Assembly (NCBI RefSeq): GCF_910580175.1
Contig: NZ_CAJTXD010000003.1
Coordinates: forward strand, 1-64,000
DNA length: 64,000 bases
From: an uncultured Alistipes sp.
GTDB lineage: Bacteria; Bacteroidota; Bacteroidia; Bacteroidales; Rikenellaceae
Direction of reading: 5' to 3'
Positions 36,040 to 44,350 of this stretch are shown here, in pieces. Numbering within the stretch: position 1 is the first letter of the stretch; every line of letters begins with the position of its first letter. Made by a program: the position numbers and the translations under genes. The notes under the pieces were generated by a model, which saw only the letters and a list, made by a program, of their open reading frames with translations, did not search any database and was not told where the DNA came from.

Positions 36040-36843
36040 TTATTTTTCCGACGTCGGGTGTTCGATGCCTTCGCACGTGGCTCGCTCCTCCATACGCTTG
36101 ATGCGCGCATCCAGATCGGGGTGCGTCGAGAAGAGCTGGTTGATCTTGCTGTTCTTTTGCACGCCGGCTTCTTCTTGCATCGCTTTCAGCCTGCGGAACG
36201 AGCAGGCCATCGCCCACGGATTCTTCCCGGCTTGCTTGAGGAACTCATAGCCGTAGTCGTCGGCATCGCGTTCCTGCTTCTGCGAGTAGGTCGCCCTGGT
36301 CAGCGCCTCGCCCAGGTCGCCCAGCTGCGATTCGGAGAGTTGCGCCGCCTTGCCGCCGGTCGACGACACGCCGTCGCGGAGCGCCGAGGCCAGCAGAGCC
36401 GTACGGAATCCTTTCTTCGAGTCGCGGTGGGCGATGTGCCCCACTTCATGGCCGATCACGCCCAGCAGTTCCTCGTCGTTCATGATGTCCATGAGCGACG
36501 AAAAGACGCGGATGCTCCCGTCGGCACATGCGAACGCATTGACATCGATTACATTATAGACCTTGAAGTTCAGCGCGATACCGTCGGCATCGGCCAGTCC
36601 TTCGGTCAGCTTGTTCAGCCGCACGGTGTAGGGATCGTCCTCGCCGCAGACCGGATTGTTGGCATCCATCCAGTCGATATATTCCTTCACATAGGCAGCC
36701 ATCTGTTGGTCGGTCAGCGTGACGGCCTGCGTCGCCTTGGCGGCCCCGCCGATCGCCTTCTTCAGGTTGAACTGCGCCGAAGCAGGCATGGAAACCATCA
36801 TAAACGACAACACGATCGCGAATTTCGCACACAAATTTTTCAT
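36040..36843 (-). CDS. M48 family metallopeptidase, secreted
   Basis: The 267-residue protein has a signal peptide (cleaved after PASAQ near residue 24). It then has an M48 (Oma1/HtpX/BepA-like) peptidase domain. The zinc site is HEVGH, with the third ligand Glu in ERDADDYG and the usual downstream His in STHPDLDARI. A role in periplasmic protein quality control is plausible. It follows tdk by 61 bp on the same strand. Confidence 0.9.
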   Translation of the reverse strand: MKNLCAKFAIVLSFMMVSMPASAQFNLKKAIGGAAKATQAVTLTDQQMAAYVKEYIDWMDANNPVCGEDDPYTVRLNKLTEGLADADGIALNFKVYNVIDVNAFACADGSIRVFSSLMDIMNDEELLGVIGHEVGHIAHRDSKKGFRTALLASALRDGVSSTGGKAAQLSESQLGDLGEALTRATYSQKQERDADDYGYEFLKQAGKNPWAMACSFRRLKAMQEEAGVQKNSKINQLFSTHPDLDARIKRMEERATCEGIEHPTSEK

Positions 36844-36904
36844 AACATTTCTAAAAATTTAACACTCCATCCGATGCTCTGCATCGAACTCCATTTTTTC
36901 ACTG

Positions 36905-37480
36905 TTATTCTTGTTTGGCCCGCACCAATTCTTTGAAACAATGGCGGCAGATGGGTTCGTAGGTGTCCTGCGCCCCCAACATGACCTGTTTCTCGTCGCT
37001 GGTCAGCCGGTGCGAATGGTGGGCCAGGTTGCCGCAGCGCACGCAGATCGCATGCACCTTGGTAACATATTCGGCCGTAGCCATCAACGCCGGCATGGGG
37101 CCGAACGGCTTGCCCATGTAGTCCATATCCAGTCCGGCCACGATTACCCGCACGCCGCTGTCGGCCAATTTCCGGCACACCTCGACGATGCTGTCGTCGA
37201 AGAACTGCGCCTCGTCGATCCCCACGACGTCGACCTCGGCCGACATCAGCAGGATGTTCTGCGGCGAGTCGACAGGCGTCGAACGAATGGCGTTGGCGTC
37301 GTGCGAGACCACTTCTTCCTCCGAGTAGCGCACATCGATGCGGGGCTTGAAGATCTCGACCCGCAGATGGGCGAACTGCGCCCGCTTGAGACGTCGGATC
37401 AGCTCCTCGGTCTTGCCCGAAAACATCGAACCGCATACCACCTCGATCCAACCCTTGCGATTGGCGTTTTCCAAAAACAT
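36905..37480 (-). CDS. tdk: Thymidine kinase, type II
   Basis: The enzyme phosphorylates thymidine in the pyrimidine salvage pathway. The 191-residue protein has the P loop GSMFSGKTEELIRR, the Walker B stretch DVVGIDEAQFF, the lasso region and a Cys4 zinc site (CVRC and CRHC). The ATG at 37480 is chosen; the open frame upstream adds 11 residues of no family similarity. It lies 72 bp downstream of murA. Confidence 0.96.
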   Translation of the reverse strand: MFLENANRKGWIEVVCGSMFSGKTEELIRRLKRAQFAHLRVEIFKPRIDVRYSEEEVVSHDANAIRSTPVDSPQNILLMSAEVDVVGIDEAQFFDDSIVEVCRKLADSGVRVIVAGLDMDYMGKPFGPMPALMATAEYVTKVHAICVRCGNLAHHSHRLTSDEKQVMLGAQDTYEPICRHCFKELVRAKQE

Positions 37481-37552
37481 ACTTCGAATTCCATTATATC
37501 GGAAACGGCACACGAACGCAGCCGCTCCCTCTGCTGTTTTCCTTTACTCTTC

Positions 37553-38863
37553 CTATTCCTCTATCCGCGTGATCTTCGCACCCAGAGCGTTCAGCCGCTT
37601 ATCGATCTCCTTATAGCCGCGGTCGATCTGGTCGATGTTCTGGATCGTCGAGACCCCCTCGGCCGACATGGCGGCGATCAGCAGCGCCACGCCCGCACGG
37701 ATGTCGGGCGAAGTCATGCGCGTAGCCCGCAGGCGGATGCGGTGGTCGTGGCCGATGACCGTCGCACGGTGGGGATCGCACAGAATGATCTGCGCCCCCA
37801 TGTCTATCAGCTTGTCCACGAAGAACAGACGGCTCTCGAACATCTTCTGGTGGATCAGCACCGCCCCCTTGGCCTGGGTGGCCACCACCAGGAAGATCGA
37901 CAGCAGGTCGGGCGTCAGTCCCGGCCACGGCGCATCGGCGATGGTCATGATCGAACCGTCGAGGAACGTGTCGATGCTGTAATGATCCTGCTGCGGAATA
38001 TAAATGTCGTCGCCGCGCTGCTCGAAGCGGATGCCCATGCGGGCGAACTGCGCCGGTATGATGCCCAGGTTTTCGTAGGACACGTTCTTGATCGTCAGCT
38101 CGGAACGGTTCATGGCTGCCATGCCGATGAAGCTGCCCACCTCGATCATGTCGGGCAACAGCGTGTGCTCCGTGCCGCCCAACGTCCCGACGCCCTCGAT
38201 AGTAAGCAGATTCGAGGCGATGCCCGAAATCTTCGCACCCATGCGGTTGAGCATCTTGCACAACTGCTGAAGGTAGGGTTCGCACGCCGCATTGTAGATC
38301 GTCGTCGTGCCCTTGGCCATCACGGCTGCCATCACAATGTTAGCCGTACCCGTTACCGACGCCTCGTCCAGCAGCATGTAAGTGCCTTTCAGTTCCTTGC
38401 CCTCGACCATGAAGAACTCGTCGGCGATGTCGAAATCGAACTTGGCGCCCAGCTTCTGGAAGCCCAGGAAGTGGGTGTCCAGCCTGCGCCGGCCGATCTT
38501 GTCGCCGCCCGGCTTGGGAATATAGCCCACGCCGAAGCGCGCCAGCATGGGGCCGATGAGCATTACCGAACCGCGCAGCCGCGTGCAGCGCTGCCGGTAG
38601 TCGTCGCTCTTGAGGTAGTCGAAATCGATGTCGCGGGCGCAGAACGCATAGGCGTCGTCTGCCAGCCGCTCGACTTCGACTCCCATGCAGCGCAGCAACT
38701 CGATGAGCTGCATGACGTCGAGAATCTGGGGAATGTTGCGCACCGTTACCCGCTCGGGGGTCAGCAAGGTTGCGCAGATGATCTGCAAGGCCTCGTTCTT
38801 AGCACCCTGGGGCACGATGCTCCCGTTCAGACGATGCCCGCCCTCTACTTTGAAAACTGCCAT
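37553..38863 (-). CDS. murA: UDP-N-acetylglucosamine 1-carboxyvinyltransferase (MurA)
   Basis: MurA transfers enolpyruvate from PEP to UDP-GlcNAc, the first committed step of peptidoglycan synthesis. The 436-residue protein starts MAVFKVEGGHRLNGSIVPQG with the conserved AKNE, and the later motifs ARFGVGYIPKPGG and RMGIRFEQRGDD. In the active-site loop, where E. coli has GGCTIGARP with Cys115, this protein has GGDKIGRRR, so the Cys is Asp121. Fosfomycin alkylates that Cys, so Asp suggests natural resistance, as shown in mycobacteria and chlamydia. The ATG at 38863 is chosen; upstream codons are not MurA-like. Confidence 0.96.
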   Translation of the reverse strand: MAVFKVEGGHRLNGSIVPQGAKNEALQIICATLLTPERVTVRNIPQILDVMQLIELLRCMGVEVERLADDAYAFCARDIDFDYLKSDDYRQRCTRLRGSVMLIGPMLARFGVGYIPKPGGDKIGRRRLDTHFLGFQKLGAKFDFDIADEFFMVEGKELKGTYMLLDEASVTGTANIVMAAVMAKGTTTIYNAACEPYLQQLCKMLNRMGAKISGIASNLLTIEGVGTLGGTEHTLLPDMIEVGSFIGMAAMNRSELTIKNVSYENLGIIPAQFARMGIRFEQRGDDIYIPQQDHYSIDTFLDGSIMTIADAPWPGLTPDLLSIFLVVATQAKGAVLIHQKMFESRLFFVDKLIDMGAQIILCDPHRATVIGHDHRIRLRATRMTSPDIRAGVALLIAAMSAEGVSTIQNIDQIDRGYKEIDKRLNALGAKITRIEE

Positions 38864-38908
38864 GATCGTTTGTGGTTTGAAAGCGCCGGCCCTCGGCGGA
38901 CGCCCATA

Positions 38909-38940
38909 CAAAGATACGAAAAAGCCGGATACAAAACCAA
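38909..38940 (-). promoter_or_regulatory. murA promoter
   Basis: On the minus strand the -7 box TATCTTTG (38909-38916) and a -33 TTG (38938-38940) are spaced by 21 bp, about 45 bp upstream of the murA start. It faces away from the rpmH promoter. Confidence 0.7.
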
Positions 38941-39042
38941 ACTTGTTTGGATTTTGTTGAGACGGAGTATCTCCGGCGCAGCCAAAGGTAGAAACAATCG
39001 CCCTTTTTCCCGAGCCTTTTCAAAATATTTTCGTAAAAAATT

Positions 39043-39072
39043 TTTGCGGTTCGCTTTTTTGTTGTACTTTTG
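39043..39072 (+). promoter_or_regulatory. rpmH promoter
   Basis: TTTTTG with TTTG at 39043-39046, an 18-bp spacer and TACTTTTG at 39065-39072 lie 44 bp upstream of the L34 start. Confidence 0.7.
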
Positions 39073-39116
39073 CAATCCGTAAAAATGTAGCGAAACAACA
39101 AAAAACAGAGATAGCT

Positions 39117-39284
39117 ATGGCAATGAAGAGAACTTACCAGCCCTCGCGCCGGAAGAGAATCAACAAGCACGGCTTCCGTGCCCGTATGGCTACGGCGAAC
39201 GGTCGCAAGGTGTTGGCGGCACGTCGTGCCAAGGGTCGCAAGAAGCTGACCGTCTCGGACGAATCGACGTTCAAGTACGCATAG
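39117..39284 (+). CDS. rpmH: 50S ribosomal protein L34
   Basis: L34 is a small basic 23S rRNA-binding protein. The 55-residue product starts MAMKRTYQPSRRKRINKHGF with the universal KRTYQPS and ends in a Lys/Arg-rich helix (ARRAKGRKKLTVSDE). The second Met (39123) is an alternative start. The gene stands away from dnaA/rnpA, which usually flank it in other phyla, and has its own promoter and terminator. Confidence 0.96.
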   Translation: MAMKRTYQPSRRKRINKHGFRARMATANGRKVLAARRAKGRKKLTVSDESTFKYA

Positions 39285-39310
39285 ATTCCGTCTCGAACGC
39301 AGACAGATCG

Positions 39311-39336
39311 AAGCCGGCCGTAGGGCCGGCTTTTTT
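39311..39336 (+). terminator. rpmH terminator
   Basis: AAGCCGGCC (39311-39319) pairs with GGCCGGCTT (39324-39332), followed by TTTT. Confidence 0.9.
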
Positions 39337-39390
39337 CGTCGGCACGGTCGGCGGACGGAGCAAAGTCGCGCCGCATCGGAACAATAACGG

Positions 39391-39981
39391 ATGCAAACAA
39401 TGCGAAACGAAACGACAAAAGAAGATCGGTTGTCTACCGGGCGGCTGATTCTGCGGCCTTGGTGCTGCGACGATGCCGAAGCTCTCTACGTCCTGGCCTG
39501 CGACGAGCGGGTCGGGCCGGCAGCCGGATGGCCGCCCCACCGGTCAGCGGAGGAGAGCGCCGAGATCATTCGCACCGTCTTCAGCACACCGGAAACCTAT
39601 GCCGTGGTGTTGCGCGAGACCGACAGCATCGTCGGCTGCATCGGGTTGATCGCGGCCGATGCAAGCAACATCGCTATTGCAGCCGATGAAGCCGAGGTCG
39701 GCTATTGGCTCGGCGTGCCTTATTGGGGCCGCGGACTGATGACCGAGGCCTTGCGGGCCTTGATGCGGCGGGCTTTTGAAACATTGGACTATTCCGCTTT
39801 GTGGTGCGGCTGGTTCGACGGCAACATCCGATCGCAGCGCGTGCAGGAAAAATGCGGATTCCGTTACCTCCGCACAGAACACGACCAATTTTGGCCTCTT
39901 ACGGGCGTCGTCGCAACCGAGCACATCAGCCGCCTCTCGCGCGAGGAATGGGCCGCCTCCGTTGAAGTCAACGATCCTTGA
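39391..39981 (+). CDS. GNAT family N-acetyltransferase, RimJ/RimL-like
   Basis: The 196-residue protein is a single GNAT domain. It begins with the typical TGRLILRPWCCDDAEALYVL, has an acetyl-CoA-binding segment EVGYWLGVPYWGRGLMTEAL (with the Q/RxxGxG-like WGRGLM), and ends with RSQRVQEKCGFRY. Such enzymes acetylate protein N-termini or small amines; the substrate is unknown. Its 3' end overlaps the convergent gene at 39968 by 14 bp. Confidence 0.88.
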   Translation: MQTMRNETTKEDRLSTGRLILRPWCCDDAEALYVLACDERVGPAAGWPPHRSAEESAEIIRTVFSTPETYAVVLRETDSIVGCIGLIAADASNIAIAADEAEVGYWLGVPYWGRGLMTEALRALMRRAFETLDYSALWCGWFDGNIRSQRVQEKCGFRYLRTEHDQFWPLTGVVATEHISRLSREEWAASVEVNDP

Positions 39982-40525
39982 ACAAGTCCAGTTCGCCGCG
40001 CTCCGCTTTTCCGTACATCGCCGCCAGCTCGGCTATGACCGGCGACACCACCTCCAGCGTATCCGTCACAGCGGTTTTGCCGCCCTGCCCCTGAATGCGG
40101 TAAAGCATCGTCGCATAGAGCGCCCGGAAACACAATTCCGTGTCGTTCATGCCCGGATTGCCCAGCACCCCGCGCAGACGCGGCAGTTCAGGTTCCAGTT
40201 TCGCGAACGTTCGGCGATAGTGTTCGCCCACAGGCAGTTTCAACAATTGCAGATGCAAGTCATGCAAATCCTGAATCAAATGCAGCGTGTGCTCCAGATG
40301 CCCCTTCTCTTCCTTGCCCTCCTGGCGCAGCAGACCCGCAATGTCAAGATACCACATCAAGAATGCCGGTTTCTGCTCCTCGGTCAACTCCGTACGCGGC
40401 GCCACAAGTTGCGAATAGACCGCCTCGGGACTGAATTGCAGCGCCCGCAACAAATCTTCGACCTGCCACAAATAGAGAATGTATTCGGCGATATTCTCGC
40501 ACCGTTTGGCTTGTGCTATATCCAT
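39968..40525 (-). CDS. DUF4924 family protein
   Basis: The 185-residue, mostly helical, cytoplasmic protein reads MDIAQAKRCENIAEYILYLW at its start and PGMNDTELCFRALYATMLYR near its end. It resembles DUF4924, a Bacteroidetes-restricted family of unknown function, from memory. It follows the 40546 gene by 20 bp and is the last gene of the cstA operon. Confidence 0.7.
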   Translation of the reverse strand: MDIAQAKRCENIAEYILYLWQVEDLLRALQFSPEAVYSQLVAPRTELTEEQKPAFLMWYLDIAGLLRQEGKEEKGHLEHTLHLIQDLHDLHLQLLKLPVGEHYRRTFAKLEPELPRLRGVLGNPGMNDTELCFRALYATMLYRIQGQGGKTAVTDTLEVVSPVIAELAAMYGKAERGELDLFKDR

Positions 40526-40545
40526 CGGTAATATTTAGTTTCGTC

Positions 40546-41238
40546 TTATCGCGACGCCCGCAGCGCCTCGATGAATCCGGGCCACAAGACCCACAGATTC
40601 TCCGTCCGCAGCCATAGTTCACGAGCCTGGGCCGCCACCGTGGGCCGTTCGCTTTCAATATCGCACAAATAGGCTGCATCGGCCGGGTGCTCCTGTGCCG
40701 TGAACTCGGCAAAAAACGGGGTAAAACGATTTTTAAAACGTTTTAACTCCCCCTCTGGCAGCTTCCCGTCGCGTTTATATGCCGACCAGAGCAACAGCAG
40801 CTCGCGCGAAGCGCTCTTGTCCGGCACATCGTTGATTACCTCGTCGAACAGCTCGTCTTCGTCCATGGCCAGATAGTCGAACGCCAAAAGCTCGCTCCCC
40901 TCCAGATGATCCTCGGGATCGAGATCGAGCAACATCTCCAGCATGGCAGCCGACATCTCGAAATCGTCGATCAGGAAGTGGTCGATCGCCGAAGCATGGA
41001 TCAGCTCGAGCGCCGCCCGCGAGTTGCGGTGGTTCCATTCCAGATTGACCGGCTCATCGTCGGGAATCAATCCGGCCAGCCGCTGAAAAGCCTGGAAGCG
41101 ACTTTCGCATGCCCCGGCCACATCACCGGCGAGTTGCAGCTCACGGCTGTGCGCCAATATCTTGGCGAAATCATAGGTTCCCTGACCGACCACCTCGAAA
41201 GTCTGCTCGGGCGTAGGATTAAGAAAGGCTTTTTGCAT
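40546..41238 (-). CDS. Conserved hypothetical protein, helical repeat-like
   Basis: The 230-residue acidic protein is predicted helical. The central part (LELIHASAIDHFLIDDFEMSAAMLEMLLDLDPEDH) looks like tetratricopeptide-style helices. No catalytic motif or signal peptide is visible. Its start overlaps the end of cstA by 20 bp, so the two are probably translationally coupled. I do not recognise a function. Confidence 0.75.
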   Translation of the reverse strand: MQKAFLNPTPEQTFEVVGQGTYDFAKILAHSRELQLAGDVAGACESRFQAFQRLAGLIPDDEPVNLEWNHRNSRAALELIHASAIDHFLIDDFEMSAAMLEMLLDLDPEDHLEGSELLAFDYLAMDEDELFDEVINDVPDKSASRELLLLWSAYKRDGKLPEGELKRFKNRFTPFFAEFTAQEHPADAAYLCDIESERPTVAAQARELWLRTENLWVLWPGFIEALRASR

Positions 41239-42646
41239 CGCGCCGCATTTTAAAAATCATCGCAACAACCACCGCAAGCGTTACCGCACCGGCCAGAAGA
41301 TAGGCCGCCATGCGGTTCTGCATGCCGAAAAACTGTTCCGAAACAAAGAGAAACGACGAACATACGTACGTCATGAACACCGCCGGCACCAACGCAACCC
41401 AACGGTTCGCGCGCCGGGCCGCCAGCCATACTACGACGGCCCACAGCACGATGGCTGCCAGCGTTTGATTCGTCCAGGCAAAATAACGCCATATCACATC
41501 GAAGTCGATCCGCGTGATGCCGAATCCGACAACGAAAAGCGGCAGGCACACCCACAACCGTTTGGTCTTACTGCGCTGCTCGATGCGAAACATGTCGGCC
41601 ACGATCAGACGAGCCGAGCGGAACGCCGTGTCGCCCGAAGTGATCGGCGCCGCGACGACGCCCAACAACGCCAGGACGCCGCCCGCGACACCCAGCATTC
41701 CGCGCGACACCGCATCCACGGCCCATGCGGCACTGCCCTGATGCTGCCCCAATGCAGCCGACAACTCCCCGGCACCGCCGAAGAAAGCCATCGCAGCAGC
41801 AGCCCAGATCAACGCGATGACCGACTCCGAAATCATGGCTCCGAAAAACACCGAACGGCATTCGCGCTCGTTGTCCACGCATCGGGCCATCAACGGCGAC
41901 TGCGTGGCATGGAACCCGGAAACGGCACCGCACGCGATGGTAATGAAAAGCGTCGGCATGATCGGCAACGCATGGGTATCGGGCTGGAAATTCTGCAACG
42001 CGACAAGCTCCGGAATCCGCCAGCCACCGAAAAGCAACGCCCCCAGCAACCCTAACGCCATGACGACCAACGCCAAACCGAAAACCGGATAAATCCGTCC
42101 GATGATCTTGTCGACGGGCAACATCGTAGCCACGAAATAATAAGCCAAAATAATCCATACCCACACGGAAACCGGCACTGCGGAGATCATGTTGGCCAAC
42201 AGCTGCGCCGGACTCAACAAAAAAACGCCACCGACCAGCACCATCAACAACACCGAAAATACCCGCAGGAAATGTCGCATGCCGTTGCCCAGATAACGCC
42301 CGATAACCTCGGGAAGACTCAACCCGTCGTTGCGCACGGCCATCATCCCCGAGAGATAATCATGCACCGCACCCACGAAAATGCCGCCGAGCGTGATCCA
42401 CACGAAAGCCACAGGCCCGAAGCAAGCCCCCAGCACAGCGCCGAAAATCGGCCCCGTACCGGCGATATTGAGCAACTGGATCAAGAAAATCCGCCACCGC
42501 GGCAGCGCCACATAATCCACCCCGTCGCAAAGCCGCCGGCAAGGCGTTTCAGCCCGGGAGTCGGCGCCGGCCAGCCGCTCCATGAAACGCCCATAAGTGA
42601 AATAGGCCGTTACCAAGAGCGCCAGGCATAGCAGAAATGTAATCAT
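41219..42646 (-). CDS. cstA: Carbon starvation CstA family permease
   Basis: CstA-type proteins take up peptides or pyruvate. The 475-residue protein is highly hydrophobic with about 12 membrane segments. It has the family text LPRWRIFLIQLLNIAGTGPIFGA near the N-terminus and HATQSPLMARCVDNERECR. It is the shorter form common in Bacteroidota (E. coli CstA is about 700 residues). I chose the ATG at 42646, which begins the first membrane helix (MITFLLCLALLV). The upstream extension overlaps the promoter and is unlike CstA. Confidence 0.93.
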   Translation of the reverse strand: MITFLLCLALLVTAYFTYGRFMERLAGADSRAETPCRRLCDGVDYVALPRWRIFLIQLLNIAGTGPIFGAVLGACFGPVAFVWITLGGIFVGAVHDYLSGMMAVRNDGLSLPEVIGRYLGNGMRHFLRVFSVLLMVLVGGVFLLSPAQLLANMISAVPVSVWVWIILAYYFVATMLPVDKIIGRIYPVFGLALVVMALGLLGALLFGGWRIPELVALQNFQPDTHALPIMPTLFITIACGAVSGFHATQSPLMARCVDNERECRSVFFGAMISESVIALIWAAAAMAFFGGAGELSAALGQHQGSAAWAVDAVSRGMLGVAGGVLALLGVVAAPITSGDTAFRSARLIVADMFRIEQRSKTKRLWVCLPLFVVGFGITRIDFDVIWRYFAWTNQTLAAIVLWAVVVWLAARRANRWVALVPAVFMTYVCSSFLFVSEQFFGMQNRMAAYLLAGAVTLAVVVAMIFKMRRDAKSLS

Positions 42647-42663
42647 CCGAGATAGTTTTAGCG

Positions 42664-42697
42664 CGAATATAGCAACAAAAGAGATATTTTTCGCAAA
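42664..42697 (-). promoter_or_regulatory. Probable cstA promoter
   Basis: Minus-strand TATATTCG (42664-42671, one mismatch) with a -33 TTTG (42694-42697) 22 bp away lies 18 bp upstream of the cstA ATG. It is back to back with the tRNA-Thr promoter. Confidence 0.5.
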
Positions 42698-42701
42698 ATT
42701 G

Positions 42702-42732
42702 TTGCGAGAAAAAATATTTTTTCGGATATTTG
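42702..42732 (+). promoter_or_regulatory. tRNA-Thr promoter
   Basis: TTG (42702-42704), 20 bp, then GATATTTG (42725-42732, one mismatch to TAnnTTTG), 31 bp upstream of the tRNA. Confidence 0.6.
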
Positions 42733-42763
42733 CACTCCGAATGGAAACCCCGTGTTTCCCCAA

Positions 42764-42835
42764 GCCGAAATAGCTCAGCGGTAGAGCACTTCACTCGTAA
42801 TGAAGGGGTCCCGAGTTCAAATCTCGGTTTCGGCT
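42764..42835 (+). tRNA. tRNA-Thr (anticodon CGT)
   Basis: This is a 72-nt cloverleaf. The acceptor stem pairs GCCGAAA with TTTCGGC (42828-42834), with discriminator T. The anticodon stem CTTCA/TGAAG closes the loop CTCGTAA, giving anticodon CGT (Thr). The T arm reads CCGAGTTCAAATCTCGG. CCA is not encoded. Its 3' end is the recombination target of the integrative DNA to its right. Confidence 0.95.
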
Positions 42836-43017
42836 CGAAAATGCGAAAGCGCCGCAGGCGCAGGAACGAATGAAAAACCGCTTCAAGGTTACTTGAAAGC
42901 GGTTTTTTTCATTTCGGGCCGTATATCGCGTAGCGATTTTCGCATTTTTGACAGCGCCCCTGCGGCAAGCAGAAGAGATAAAACGAGCGCAGCGAAGTTA
43001 AATCTCGGTTTCGGCTC
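42819..43017 (+). repeat. Direct repeat of the tRNA-Thr 3' end (attachment-site scar)
   Basis: An 18-bp sequence, AAATCTCGGTTTCGGCTC, occurs at 42819-42836 (the 3' end of tRNA-Thr) and again at 43000-43017. Such duplications are the core of attL/attR sites left when a tyrosine integrase inserts DNA at a tRNA 3' end. The 160 bp between the copies hold only a terminator and no gene. Confidence 0.75.
42873..42909 (+). terminator. tRNA-Thr terminator
   Basis: AAACCGCTTCAA pairs with TTGAAAGCGGTTT (one bulged A), followed by a run of T ending at 42909. Confidence 0.85.
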
Positions 43018-43025
43018 TGAAAATC

Positions 43026-43058
43026 AAGCGATTGCGTTTTTGACGCAGTCGCTTTTTT
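43026..43058 (+). terminator. Second terminator, after the duplicated tRNA end
   Basis: AAGCGATTGCGT (from 43026) pairs with ACGCAGTCGCTT, followed by a T run. It follows the second tRNA-end copy just as the first terminator follows the tRNA. Confidence 0.82.
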
Positions 43059-43104
43059 TGTGCTCGGATGGCTAAAAAGTGCGAAAAAGGGGGTTCGGAC
43101 GGGC

Positions 43105-43128
43105 AATGTTACACATAATGTTACACAT
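43105..43128 (+). repeat. Tandem 12-bp direct repeat upstream of the integrase remnant
   Basis: AATGTTACACAT occurs twice in a row (43105-43116 and 43117-43128), about 40 bp upstream of the truncated integrase. Short direct repeats near att sites often bind integrase or an excision factor; that role is inference. Confidence 0.7.
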
Positions 43129-43170
43129 AAAATTTAAGCGCCCCGCACGGTTTGCCTAACGCGCAAACAA

Positions 43171-43590
43171 ATGAAAATCAAAGCAATCTGCCGACACGAA
43201 ATCGTCTACAAAAACGGCAAGTCCCCGCTGGCAATCCGCTTTACGCATCAACGCACCCACAAAACCGTTTCGCTCGACATTTCGGTAGAGCCGCATTATT
43301 GGGACAAAGAGACTGAAACGATAGCGGCAAACTGCCCCGAACGTGCAGCCTTGCAAAGTCAGATAGACAACACGCTGGCGAGCTATCGCAAGAAGATTCA
43401 AAGGCTGGAAGCGCTGGATATTCCCGTAACATTCGACACGCTTTTCGAGACCGACAAAAGCCGCCGGCACCAAGAGACAAAAGTATGCAGACGCAACGGT
43501 TTGCGAACATTCCGGCTTCAAAAATTCTGCAACAAAACGGACGGCACCACATACCGCAAAATGCAGAAACCTTCAAAAAGAGGATTCTAA
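43171..43590 (+). pseudogene. Truncated tyrosine recombinase (N-terminal part)
   Basis: The 139-residue open frame begins like the arm-binding N-terminus of Bacteroidetes tyrosine integrases (KAICRHEIVYKNGKSPLAIR, then VSLDISVEPHYWDKETETI). After about residue 95 it turns into sequence unlike the core-binding and catalytic domains and stops. No catalytic residues are present, so it cannot recombine. It lies next to the duplicated tRNA-Thr end, consistent with the remains of an earlier element. Confidence 0.65.
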
Positions 43591-43661
43591 AATTACAACT
43601 CACTCGATCTTAAATATATATCCTCTTCGACCTCTCTTTAAACAAGAGATGTCTCATGTTG

Positions 43662-43691
43662 TTGAATTTTTTGATATTTTACATAACTTTG
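43662..43691 (+). promoter_or_regulatory. Promoter of the fimbrial operon
   Basis: TTG (43662-43664), a 19-bp spacer and TAACTTTG (43684-43691) lie about 70 bp upstream of the first fimbrial gene. I looked for inverted repeats that would make it invertible and found none convincing. Confidence 0.65.
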
Positions 43692-43760
43692 CATCTGTCA
43701 AAATACCCTCTTGGTAGGACAAAACGCACGTTGTTGGATAAATTAGCAACTAAGATATAA

Positions 43761-44345
43761 ATGAAACATATAATCTTATTGTTGGCTATCGCTGTGTTCG
43801 GCTTTACGCAAAGGGTTCAAGCACAGCATGCTGCAATAAAGACCAATCTGCTTTCCGATGCTTTCATGAATATCAGCTTCGGAGTAGAAGCCGGTCTCGC
43901 CCCCAGATGGACGCTCAACCTCTCGGGCGAATTCAACGGCTGGACGCTTTCGCACGGCCGGCGATGGAAGCACGAGGTTGTGCAGCCCGAGGCGCGTTAT
44001 TGGTTCTGCGACCGGTTCGCCGGTCACTTTCTTGGCATACATCTTCATGGAGGTCTGTATAACATGGGCGGATTCGACGGACGGCTCCATTTCTTGGGAA
44101 CGGACGCCCGCAAACTGAAAGAAACCCGCTACCAGGGTTGGTTCGTCGGCGCGGGAGTAGCCTACGGCTACGCATGGATACTCAACCGACATTGGAACCT
44201 CGAAGCCGAAATAGGCTTCGGATACTCCTATACCCGCTACGATCGGTTCCGATGCGTCGGATGCGGGAAAAAGGTGGAAGTCGACAAACCGCATCATTAC
44301 GTAGGCCCGACCAAAGCGGCAGTCAATCTGGTTTATCTGTTTTGA
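43761..44345 (+). CDS. DUF3575 outer-membrane protein of a fimbrial operon
   Basis: The 194-residue protein has a signal peptide (MKHIILLLAIAVFGFTQRVQAQ). It then has a DUF3575 domain typical of small outer-membrane beta-barrels (HAAIKTNLLSDAFMNISFG, WTLNLSGEFNGWTL, NRHWNLEAEIGFGYSYTRY). DUF3575 genes recur at the head of Bacteroidetes fimbrial operons, as here, where five fimbrial genes follow on the same strand. Confidence 0.85.
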   Translation: MKHIILLLAIAVFGFTQRVQAQHAAIKTNLLSDAFMNISFGVEAGLAPRWTLNLSGEFNGWTLSHGRRWKHEVVQPEARYWFCDRFAGHFLGIHLHGGLYNMGGFDGRLHFLGTDARKLKETRYQGWFVGAGVAYGYAWILNRHWNLEAEIGFGYSYTRYDRFRCVGCGKKVEVDKPHHYVGPTKAAVNLVYLF

Positions 44346-44350
44346 AACGC

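Noticed and set aside
42837..42999. A tRNA or small RNA between the two tRNA-tail copies
   Set aside because: Only the terminator hairpin folds well; no cloverleaf, promoter or open frame is visible there.
43591..43760. Invertible promoter ahead of the fimbrial operon
   Set aside because: I looked for flanking inverted repeats such as Bacteroides invertases use and found none convincing; only a normal promoter is visible.
44138..44350. Upstream extension of the DUF3868 gene
   Set aside because: The frame is open, but it overlaps the DUF3575 gene and lacks a signal peptide; the ATG at 44351 fits better.
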